From contig NC_060110.1 of the NCBI RefSeq assembly GCF_021155765.1, positions 15,150,001-15,214,000 on the forward strand: a DNA stretch of 64,000 nucleotides, given 5' to 3'. The notes below the pieces were generated by a model. It was not told the DNA's origin and made no database searches. It saw only the letters and a list, made by a program, of their open reading frames with translations. The DNA comes from Diprion similis (lineage: Eukaryota > Arthropoda > Insecta > Hymenoptera > Diprionidae). Shown here in pieces: positions 26,801 to 38,275 of this stretch (positions within the stretch are counted from its first letter, which is position 1; each line of letters opens with the position of its first letter). The position numbers and the translations under genes are program-made.

Positions 26801-29800
26801 ATATATGGAAGAAATGAAAACCTGACACCTGTATAGCAATAGAATTAACTTTATTGTATTTCAATTTGAGACGTTCTAGAATAATTTTGCAAGAACAGTT
26901 ACATATGCTAAAAAAAATTTAAACACATACCCGACATTTTTTGGAGAGGCTTGAAGTGTGGGTAAAGATGTAACGTTGCATTTCCCATCAACGATTCTCG
27001 CCTTTTGCCTGATGTCACGAGGCAGATACCTTGCGTCTCAATTGCGACCCCAGTTTTTTGCACATGTTCTTCGACATACCTAAATTTAAAAAATATTGTA
27101 ACTAAGTTGGACTTAAGACTTATCTGGCGAAATATTTCAAAATATAAAGAGTCAAAATATTGTCCGTAAATATTCGAAAAAAGTAGGAAACAGGTAAAGT
27201 CGTCCTTTTTGAATCAGAAATTGAAATCACAGTCAAGTTTGATAATAAATGCCGTCGCTTTTTTTCAAGACTTATATGTAAGGTCTACTACATCATATAA
27301 ACCACGATTTACATACGTTGCGGCGTCTACGTTTTCTTGCTATTGAAGAAGAAGAAATTCGAAATAAAAACGATAAGTGTAGTGATGAATAATTAATGGG
27401 AAAATTGACTGTAATTCTTTATACAATTAAGTTAACGACGATCAACGCAGTATAAATGAACAAAGTGAATTGATTCAATAACGTTGCAAACGGTGTGAGA
27501 ATAAAATACAGCGGTAATTATTTTCTATGAAATAATATACATCGGTGGAATAATAAGAACGTGCAAAACGCTGATTCGGCTTGTGGAACAGACTTGTTAT
27601 CTTCAATGCGTGCAACGTACGCCACATTGGCATTTATCGCTGCGGTCGAACTGGCGAGCGAGAAACGGGAAACATGCGGCGTACTTCGTAATCTTACATC
27701 TTTACTTGTATAAATAATGTTAAATATGGTAAACTCCACTTTGAATGCGTTTATTGTGGATCGCATGATTTACGTATACGGAGAGCGTATACCTTGTGAT
27801 CGTGGCTTTCGAAATCGCAGTAATCGCGTTACGATATTGACTTTACTAGTGATCTGTACGGATATGAAATCATTCATTGTTTTGCTAACCAGCGTTCAAC
27901 TTAAATATTATTGATTGAGAAATGCTAGCTTTGAGTTCGACAAGTCATTGAATTATTTTATTACTAATTTAGGTAAATAATATACATGAGAATGAAATTC
28001 GGAAGGTGGGAATGACGGTACCATCGGGACGGCGTTTTTTCACGACGCAGAGAAAAAACGTCACAAGGCTTGAATTTATCGTATTGAAGTTAGTAACGTT
28101 ATCGTAGCGGTTCATGCTGAGGAAAAACCGTTATCTCACATTTTTGGAATGGTCTGAAATTCAGTAAACCATGACGAAACAAAACACACTCATATTTCGA
28201 AATCTTAGCTACATAAAAAAATCATTAGAAAATTTTTTAAAATCGTAAATTTTTTCCAAATGTTTCGTTACGATATAACGTTATCAATCTGAACCTCGTT
28301 TGAAATTGTATAATTATCTTATATATGAATACATCGCACAGTAATGTAACTGCACGTTGAGTAATCACAAAGAGGTTTTTTTTTGTCAGAAATTTGCTTG
28401 CCATACAATTATGAAAGACAAAGAGATACAAAAACTCGGATGTAAAGTTGAAAAATGAGGGAAAAAATGAATAATATCAATTTGCACAGTGCGGTGATTC
28501 ACGCCTGCAAGTTGGTGATGAAACTCGTTTTCTGTTCACATCGTTAAAATAACCTGCATATCGTTCTCCAGCTTCCGTTATTATACAGTTGCGAGTCACC
28601 GACATTAACTATAGAAGAGATAATGTGACGACAAAGAGGAAATTCTGGCCTCTGGATTGACGGCTGATTAGAATATTACGAATAATGCGACGATATAACG
28701 GAGAATAGTTAATATTGACGTATTATATCACGATATTATTTATAACATGAGAATTATAGTGATTATGAATCCGTTATAGTTTCAACAATAAATTACGGCC
28801 ACATTAGAGCGCAAAATGACGTTTATTTATACCATAACTATGCGTCAGCGGGCTTGAAATAACATACACCCGTATCTGTTGTAAAAACATGAACTTGTCA
28901 ACACCGTATTAGGCACTTCTTGTGAATTTAAAACTACTGCCTGCAGGCGATCCAGGGTACGCAGGTTCACTTCGTCACCATTTCCGAATACTAAACCACT
29001 CTGTTATAATTTAAAAAACGAAAAAATTCAACGTTTTATTTGTAATTTCTCCATTTGTCAAAGTCAACATACCCTGGTCTCATTAATTTCCAACGTCAAG
29101 TATAACGGCGTATGGCTTTATTGTGAGTACAGTATATTGCCTCCACGACAACTGATATTTATAGTGGCTTGAATGGTTCAAACTGACATTCCTGTTTTCT
29201 CAAGCACATTTCACACGTATAATGCTATACTTTGCATACACTAACGTGAAACACTGCACATTTCCGTTGGCATTATCCGTCATTCATGTAAATAGTCGCT
29301 TGCGTAAGGGTAAAATTGAAGAGTACTAGCCATACATGCCATTACCTACATAGTTGCAATGGTATAAAAAGGTACGCGGTACGTGAAATCGAGAATTGAA
29401 GCGGGAACAAAGGGAGAAAATATGTGACAAGGCATGACTGATTAGCATTTGGAGAAGGGTTCCCATGAAGATTCTCGGTAACGACGCTTTCTTGCGCCAC
29501 CAGATGTGGGCAACCTTTTCGAGGCGACTATAAGCTGCAGCGTGCAGGCTCATCTTTCTCTCGCATATAGTAATATACCTTACACGGAGCGTAGCGGTCG
29601 TGTCGTAAATCCCGGCTAGACCCAAGGGAAACGGTTTATTTTTTTGAAAAATCCCAAAGGTACCTACTAGCCCCCAGCCACTCCATCCAGCTTCCAACAT
29701 GCATGGCTCGACACGGTTGACCCACATGTTGAGACTCGAGAACGCTCGAGTCGAGGGGGTTGAGATCCGCTCGCGATGGATCATCATGATCGCAAAATAT

Positions 29801-30445
29801 TCCGAGTGTTACGTCAGAAGCGCAACTCGTTTAGATATCGTTCGATAATTAGCCAATTAGTTTGCGAATACCTACTAAAACTGGCACAAATAATTGCAGC
29901 ATGAAAAATCCAACGGATTCTTAAACGTCGATGAAGCTGGACACAGTTATCGAAATGGGCATTAGCACCGGCGGTTTGACGCCGTACTTATTCAGAGTTT
30001 CGTAATTTCAACGTTTAATAGTATTACGTAGACGTGTAACGCGTGTAACTCGTTGTAAGCTTCGTTCTGAACCGAATTTCTGATGCGGTTAAAAAAGTTC
30101 GATTAACCTTCTAAGAGACAGGTTAGTAGTAGCACGACATATTTGTGCAGCGGAGGACATAAATAAACCAGTGTCCAGCGGTTGGAGAGAAATTTACAAT
30201 GTTAATGCTGACCTGTAGAAGTGAAGGAAAAACAACGTGTAGCGCCGTCGTTGCAGTTTATTATACGCCCAAATAGAGTTGAAAGTTTGAAAAAAAGATA
30301 AGAAAAAATGTTTAGATTATGCGGTCTCCCTTCGCCTTATGCCGAACCCATGTGTGGCCATTACGCTCATAAGGCGGCAAGGCCCACGATGGTCTATTCA
30401 GTGCGTTCTATAGAAATTTAAAAAATTGAACACTGGGTCTACACA

Positions 30446-30476
<31 letters not shown>

Positions 30477-33400
30477 GTGTGTGTATACTATACTATACTA
30501 TACTATATTATAGTTTCCTCGAAGAAGCCTTTGTACGGATTCCACGGTATGAACATCGGCAATGCGAGAATTCACGAAACTCACAATCAGTATACCATTT
30601 TTATACATATACGCATCAATGCTTCTTTGTATGTATGTATGTATGTATATATGTAGGTACACGAAAGTTACCAGCAAATTTTACATAAAGCTATCAACAA
30701 CTGTATCATTCAAATGCGTTTTCTAGCCCCACTGATCGTTTCGCCTTATATTAGGGACGCGCTGATTTCAGTCTCCACCAGATTTTGGGAAAGCTCTGCG
30801 TTACAGTTTAATCAAATTATCATTATTAGTACTCTTTTATGCATAATAGTAAACAGAAAGCAGAATATTTATCGGATCTTTAAATCATATAATTAGCAAG
30901 CTGGAAGCATGAAACGCTTTTTAATTACTAATAAGAATATCGATACAATCCTACAGCCGCATTATAGCATCACGATGTTGTAATAGGAAAGAAGGAACGC
31001 ATGTGTATTGTACATGATGATTATAATTCCGCAGAAAAAATACAGTCGATGACGTACGGCGTACGTAAAATTCTCCGATATGGCTATGACAGTCTTATTG
31101 TTGGATGTGCCGGATTATAACGAATTATGGAGCCAGGAGTTCCCAATTATTATCGGTCGATTTGACGGGAGAATAAGGCCACGCTATGTCGTTGACGACT
31201 TGACGTTGACTGGCAAATGGTTTGAGCGCTGAAATATTTCGCGTCCAACGGTCCAAGCGCTTATTAGTGAATCTCATTTTCCTTAAGTTTATGGGCCCGA
31301 ATATAATACTGGCGATGAAGAAAAAAAATCCAGAGTTGCCTTTTCACCAGAAAATATATAGATAGCTCAAATAACATAGTAACAGAAGTAACACAGCAAA
31401 CTGTATGAACAATCCGTTTTGAACCTTGACGCTTAGGTTGAACGCAGTATTTTTTTGCGTATGAATTGACGAATGAATTATTCACGTATTCTCAATACAT
31501 TGCCAAGGTAAGTATTATATATTATCATTGTTCATCGCGTAAGTGTTAAACATACCTGCAGTCTACACTCGCGTTTCTCGACTTTAAAGATGCTCCGGCT
31601 TTGAGCGCAGTTTCCGTTCGGTCATACAAAAATGTATAACGAAAATATATTTTTTTTCGAGGTTTTTGAACTCGAGAGATCGAGTGTGACTTGCCGATCG
31701 TTCGATAAAAATTGGCCGGTGCAGCACACGGCGTGACAGTGAACGAATGTTTTTTCAACACATTCATATATACATATCTATTTATGCCACAGAATGTTTT
31801 TCCGCGTGAATCATGCATTACACATGAGGTTACATAGCCTTTTGCATTCGGAGTTGAAGATATTGACTGTAAGCTCGATATTGACTTTTTCGTCATTCCT
31901 GCATCCGAGTCCGTATTATTGAAAGTTGACGTAATATGTACAGTACATCAAAGTGTAACGAAATAAATGAGTGTAAAATCTTACATGCATAAGTGACGGA
32001 TGATTGTGCAGCAATCGAGGTCCCGGCGTAATGCATCGATATACTTACTGAAACAGAACGTAAGAAACCGAAGCTATCCGACTCTAAAATTATGCGAACA
32101 ATTCTCGTATAACACAGTAGGTATTATACATCATATCATACATCACATATGAGCTGCGCGTTGTTCTCTTTCATATTTGAAATTTTGGTGGGCGCTGTGC
32201 GCGTATGTACGACGAATTACATCTGCGTGAGCGAGATTAGACGAATACTCGGGAAAGAAAATATCGCAAGCTTTAAGGCGATTGCATTATGTGTTATATA
32301 TATGTACGTTTACCCTCCGCGTTATCGCAAATCACAGTTTTCCAAGTAAAATAACATAATTTATGGCTAAGCAGGCGTATACAAATAAAAAAAGAGTTGA
32401 AGGATAAGAAAAAAGGGCGGTCAAGAAGATAAAGTGTACAATACATGTAGGTTCACATATTATCGCACACAGTGCGGTCACTTACTTTAAAATAGTATGA
32501 GTCACTGCATAAGCTCGGCAAAACCGCACTCAAATATCACAAGTTTTCCTTCCCCGGCAAGCAGCAGATGCGGTTTGCCGGGGCACCGCAAAGGAGGGCG
32601 ACTTGTCCACTAGAATTTCGATAACCCTTGGAGATTTGCGTCGACTCGACATGATTTGCGTGCGAGTTGTTGAAAAATAGAAAAATAAAAAAAATAAAAA
32701 ACATATGTATACATATATGTATATGTATATATACAAGTATAGGTATATATGTTATATTACAGCCGAGACGAATAACAAAATTTGCTCAGATATTCAGAAT
32801 CGCACCGTTTCTGCTGCAGGGCCACGCAACCGCAAACGACTCGGATGGTGTCCAAGATAAAACTGAGTTGAATCTCCTAGGCCCGGAGCGGGGTCGGGGG
32901 CGAGACAAACGCTGCGCAAAGCACGTGGTGATGTCGTATGTATGTATGTATGTATGTACGTATGTGTGTCTGTATACGCATGTACACACGCAGGCTCTTT
33001 GTGTCCTGTTCTGGTGCAGATGGGGATGAGGGTAGAGGTAGGAGAGGGGCAAGAGGCTGCTTACCTTCGCGCGCTTTTCAAGGGCCCCCCTAAAGAGGAT
33101 GTTAACGCTATACGTTATATGTACATATACGTACGTACACGTTGTACAAATATACGATGATTTTCAGGCCCCCGCGGCGATGCTTTTTACATGGAGAATT
33201 CAACGACTTGTCGACTGCACGTTTGATCTATGCCTATAACACATGCGGTACAGTCATACGTGTATGTACTCGTATGTATAACTGGTATGTAACTCGGGGC
33301 TCTCGGGATCGGCTTCGACGGAGGTGTGCAATGGATTGTTTTTTCTACCTGATGCGCCGCAAATGTGCATGGGAATTTGCGCAGCGGGCAGGTGTCTAAG

Positions 33401-36400
33401 GCTAGGGGAATCACGTATTAATCTCAGGACTTCTATACATGTGATACAAAGTTAAACGTTTTTCGGTTACACAATTTATACACAGACTTTGTGTAACAAG
33501 CACGTTGACAGGATATCCTGGTCCAGGTTAATGCGATTTAATGATAATGTCAAAAATAGTATATGGCATATATATACGGTTGATTGCAGTTACTTAGCAG
33601 CCGTAAACTCCAATACGCTGGCATATAAATGCTAGCGGATGTGAGATATCCACGGGCAGAAGATAAGACGAAAATTTTAGGGGTCGATATCGTAATTTGG
33701 TATAGGTATATGTATATGTGTAGAGAAGGTCCAACCTACTCATTAATATAATCTCAGTCGGAATTCCCTGGAACTTTTGACACTTTATCTCGATCACGTA
33801 TACCCACTGCATGCATCGGGCATATAATGAGCGACAGTCGAGATTGTACGAGATACATAATACAAAGGAATGCTGCGATAGATAAATTACCACCAGAATA
33901 CATCTGCGGATATATGATATCCGTTCCTGCAACGTGCAGCCCGGTTCCTAATCGCACTTTTGAGTTTCACACCGGTAGAGTTTATCCCATTCTGTAAGTT
34001 TACAATTTCAATATGTACATACATCTGCGGCTTACGTAGGCTTACTTTTTTAACAACCGCTGGCTAATAGCAAGAACTATCAACGACATTTCCGGTGACT
34101 AACCGGAAGTATTATTAGGAATTAATTTGGAAAAAAGATATGATTAGGAAAGAAGATAAGTGGTGCTTACAGACGAAACGGTGTATCGTTTTATTTTCTC
34201 TATATACTTAATTTGCGCATACGAATGGTTTCGAGGCGCCAAGCTTACGATTATAGGCGAAGACAAGCGATAACGACGACCGTTGAAATCAAAATTCTTG
34301 GATCGTGGTCTGAGAGCTGGATAGAGCAGGTTTAATTGTAAGTGAAAAATACCGTCAGGCGATAGAGGGAGAGGGTGGGATAGGGTCAGAGGGCAGTGTC
34401 CCTAACCACGAGAGCATGTAGTCGAGAGACAACGCATTTGCATTTCCCGTTTGATGAATATGGTAAAACACTCTATGTGTAACGTTTTGCGTTATATCTG
34501 CAGTTAGCTGCATTCCGTCTAGCCTCAGCTGCAGTGTCTCGAATGCAGCGATAAATGCTTTTGTTAGACCTGTATGCGAGTGTAACAACAGTTTGTTCTA
34601 TATCACCGGGTACAAAAGTTTTCCGGCTTATTACCAAGGATAGATGAAGCGTGAACCGGAAGAATAGAGGTGGTTTCCTTAAATATTATATATATTTTTA
34701 TGTTTGCATGTAGAGGAAATAATTCTTGGAACAAATAATTCCAACCGTTTTTCGCGGTCTCACCAAGAAACAATCTAGTACGGAAGTGTGTCGTCTGATA
34801 CGAAAACCACGGGTCGGTATACCTACCTACCCTGCTGCAGGATAGCCGGTGGTTTAAGAAAAAAGATATCAAGTTAATACGTGCACGCAAAAACTACGCA
34901 TTTGAGTAAATGTTTTTGCGTCATTGAGTAAACAGTTGACGCTCAGTTTCCTCAAACAATATCGATGTGGAGAGACCACAGTATGCTATTTAACATAACT
35001 TTTATCGTAGCAGCTGTTTCTTACAGGTCCGTGTTTAAGTCCTTATATTATAATTAGACAGACCACAAAAAACAAAGAAAAAAAAATTCAAGGTTTTCTT
35101 CATAAATAACAATCATTCTCGAGGAATGTTGCACGTGTTGAGGTGCGTGTCATGTTGTAAAATTGCGCGAACGACGACAAAGCTTGGATTATTCGTGTCA
35201 AGTTTAACTAGAATTTCCGCAAATATTGAACGTTGGAAAATTATCCGATTTCGTTGTATACCGATGATGCGTAACTATTACGAGCATTACGTTCGGCAAT
35301 GAATTTCGGTTGGATATTGTTGCACCGCCGAGTCAGAATGTTGGAATGCACCATTCGGCTACTCTTCTTATTCTATTGGGTCAATTTTTTGTCGCCGATC
35401 CTTCTGCTTCGCGGTGGGAATTATATTTCGAGTTGTAAGAATGCTGTAAGCAAAACTGTTGCAGTCGCTGAGTGTAACCGGCGCGGCGCATTATAAATCT
35501 TGTCTTAAAAATCCGGTGAACTCGTCAGACTCGTTTTATCTTCATTCGCGGATTAACGCGATCGTGAATTTGATCATAATTTTTTGATTCGTAAGCCAAC
35601 TAGCGTTCGCGCCAACAATTGACCTCGACCGATATCATTACGAACTAAATGCGGCAATTAGGTACGCACCTAATTGTACGGCGCGTTACTTTTACGGTCT
35701 TCAATGCTGCATTCTGTTACATATTTGGCTGTCGCGCCATTTGTCTGACAAGAATGCACGTTAGCCAGCTTTTTTAATTCTGATCACTTGCCCTGATTTT
35801 AAAACAATTTTATGCTTGCAGAATGAAATAATTTTTTTTTTTTTTCTCATTCTTTCCTCGTTTTTACTTCGGCAATATTTGTCTGTTACGAAAGATGAAA
35901 AATAAAATATTGCCGAACTTCCAAGGAATACAGTATAATATGTTTAATACATTTTCACACTGTATAATTTTAATCATCGTGTTCTTTCGATACTTGTTCA
36001 GACTAAACATTTTACTTCTTTGCCAATAGTCGTATTCCCTCTCTAAGTTACCAACTTGTTAATAGGATTATATTAGAATGTTTCGGAAGTCGCAGATGTT
36101 TTCTAATCCGTTTAGACGGTTTAAACTGACTTAGGATAACGGAAGACGGCCTGCAGTAGACAAATTCGAGGGACACCAAAGCTGCTGAGTGTATGATGAG
36201 ATAAGCTCAGAAAAGGGATGCGTACACTTGACTACAGCAAAAAACTGCCAAAGCATCTGGGCCTCAGGCCGTAACTAAACGCAGCAGGACACAAAAAGTG
36301 TTTATACTTTTCATGTGTGGAAGTTTTTCTATACGTGTAAAGAGATTTTTAAGAGTGTTTCCTAGTGAATTAGGTGAGGATGCACAGCCACTGTTTGTGC

Positions 36401-37075
36401 TATTTGTGCTACGATCAAGGTTAATAAAGAAAATGATTCATCAATTGCAATAAATTAATAGCTGTTACAGTAATAATTAGTTTCTCAAAGAAAAATAATT
36501 GTAACTAAAAGACTTACTATGGAAGAATATAAAGACTAATTTATACAGGTGAAAAGACATTTGAAATCAAATTTCTTGTTTATAACAATTACATTAGTTA
36601 TTTGATCTTCTGCTGTTATCAAAATGATACATTGCTTTATAATTTAATATGGTATAATCGACACTTTTCAATAAGATCTTTAATTTTCACTCACCAGTTG
36701 ATGAATGATGATTTGCCGGCAGAATGGTTACCGATCAGTAGAATGACTATTTTTTTCCTTGGGGCAAGTAATTTCAACCCAAATTGACTTGCTATATGAA
36801 TTAGACCTGCAGGTATAGAAAGAAGACATGATCGAATGAGCATTTGCAGTACTTCAAATACCAGAGCTTGAAGAACCAGGATGAAACACTTAGATTTTAA
36901 GAACACGAAGTCACAGTTTCATATAGCAGATATCATTCAATATTTCTGAAGCGCATATGGTACCTTTTTCCGGCTCTATGTAGAGATTGTGACATTCTTT
37001 AAGAATCTTCTCATTCACGCTCAGCTTGTCATTTTGAAGTGGGTTGGCTATGTCCAATGACTTGGTCTTTGTCAT
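23860..37075 (-). CDS. EHD/sarcalumenin-like dynamin-superfamily GTPase with two C-terminal membrane segments
   Basis: Six coding exons: 37075-36964, 36806-36695, 27079-26931, 25191-24888, 24709-24295, 24111-23860. All are GT-AG and the phases close to 447 aa. G1 is GNHSAGKS (63-70), a Thr-containing switch follows (ETQG, 89-92), G3 is VDTPG (D149), and G4 is SKAD (213-216) in place of the canonical NKxD. The order and spacing, with ETILWLGSMADLIFVFFD after G3, resemble EHD and sarcalumenin GTPase domains. There is no EH domain. A coiled-coil-like region lies near 255-300, and hydrophobic segments at about 324-343 and 380-398. The ATG sits just after an AG acceptor (AATTTCAGCC), so a noncoding 5' exon is likely upstream. 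It probably binds and hydrolyses GTP at a membrane and may remodel it; partners are unknown. I cannot give a gene name. Confidence 0.85.
25192..26930. other. Third-to-fourth coding exon intron of the GTPase gene
   Basis: A 1.74-kb intron. It is AT-rich, with one less AT-rich stretch at about 25,830-25,990 that might be old transposon-derived sequence, but no inverted repeats or transposase motif are visible. Confidence 0.5.
30445..30512. repeat. Compound microsatellite (GT)n-(TA)n-(GT)n-(ACTAT)n
   Basis: A GT run passes into TA, GT again, then repeated TATAC/TACTA units. It lies in the GTPase intron. Confidence 0.9.
30628..30650. repeat. (GTAT)n microsatellite
   Basis: About five GTAT units followed by TATATG. 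Intronic. Confidence 0.85.
32701..32752. repeat. TA/TG-rich low-complexity tract
   Basis: Alternating ATATGTATAC-type sequence, about 50 bp. Confidence 0.8.
32936..32973. repeat. (TATG)n microsatellite
   Basis: Seven or so TATG units with drift, next to the GC-richer patch. Confidence 0.85.
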
Positions 37076-38275
37076 GGCTGAAATTTACCGATGAGACAGT
37101 GTCAATAATAACGAATTTCACACCTATCCATCGTTTCGCATAAAGTTTTAGAAGGATTCATAGATATAAAATGAATGATACCTTCAAACGATACAATAAT
37201 AATCGTATAAATAAATTGGCGACTTCATTGCACTTTTGTTTCCTAGCTCCAGTCTATGGAACGGAACAAACAATCCAAAGAATGTTTAAAATTTATAAAT
37301 AAAGGAACAATGAATGCTTTGCGCAATATTGTTTTCAATAAGAAATGTATATACTCAAACACAGAGTATACAGATTGGTAGATTGGTGTACACTCTGTTT
37401 TTATTTCACTGAAATAGATTAACCTATTAGATAAAATAAGTGAAGATCAATGAAGAAGTTTCGGATTTCTTTATTACCGCTAACCGTAAGACCGTGGCGA
37501 TTCTAACCTCAAGGGTTCCATTTCCTTCACCGAAATGCTGAGATAGAAGAAGACAATGTCAACTAGTGAGATGTACTGCCAATTGTTTGGCAGCTTAAGT
37601 GAGGATCTATACTATTTTTAGTCATTTAAAAAACTTACTTTTTCAGTACCCGGATAAGGGCCGATAAGCAATTATATAAAAACAACACACAAAACAGGTA
37701 GCTGAGGAATCCTAGCGGCTGGCAGCCAAAGCGTTGATCGAATATACATCTTCAGTCAACGGACGAAAAGCTTCAACTCCATTCTGCCAGAAAGTATACT
37801 TCCTGCATTCTACAAACAAATTACCGAGGCGTGTGTTCAAGGACAATTACTAATAAAATAAATTGGAAATTTTTTTCTCTTTTCGTAAATTATTAGCCAC
37901 GGTTAGGGTATTTTTATATACAAATAGCAGAGTTGCTAGTTCAAAACACGCGCGTATCACAGTCACGTGACCGGTTTGTTTGAATTCCGAACACGTAGCT
38001 ACATCTAGCGTCGATAAGCTTCAGTCAATGTGCAAAATGAAGTTCCGCGAAAGTAAACTTGGGTAGTTGAATCGTCTTCGATACGTAATCTAAATCTAGT
38101 ATGTAAAATTACACCTCAATGGTAATAAGGCGCATATTACATTGTGTTTTTGTAAATTTTTCATTTAGAAACCTCTGGAATAGCAAAGCAATTTTGTTTA
38201 GAAAAATTTCTCATCAAGAAACTGGTGCGATTTCAGTAGGCATAACCTAACCCATCCAATTTTATATTATTCTAG
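37076..38275. promoter_or_regulatory. Divergent promoter region of the GTPase gene and MMADHC
   Basis: The start codons are 1.2 kb apart and divergent. The perfect palindrome GTCACGTGAC (CLEAR/E-box type) lies at 37962-37971, 305 bp from the MMADHC ATG. TAACCTAACCC occurs at 38243-38253, 23 nt upstream of that ATG. A noncoding first exon of the GTPase gene probably lies here as well. Confidence 0.6.
37962..37971. promoter_or_regulatory. Palindromic E-box GTCACGTGAC (CLEAR-type)
   Basis: Exact match to the 10-bp consensus bound by TFEB/MITF-type bHLH-Zip factors (established motif). It sits between two divergent genes. Binding is inferred only. Confidence 0.5.

Larger units (their letters stand above)
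27080..36694. other. 9.6-kb intron of the GTPase gene
   Basis: Separates the P-loop exon from the next coding exon. It contains several microsatellites and a GC-richer patch at 32.5-33.4 kb. The longest ORF (153 codons, 29,326-29,787, minus) has no recognisable domain. No nested gene can be supported. Its size, far beyond other introns here, suggests regulatory content or an alternative first exon. Confidence 0.6.

Noticed and set aside
29326-29787. 153-codon ORF in the large GTPase intron
   Set aside because: Composition and sequence show no family features, and no supporting splice or promoter context is visible.
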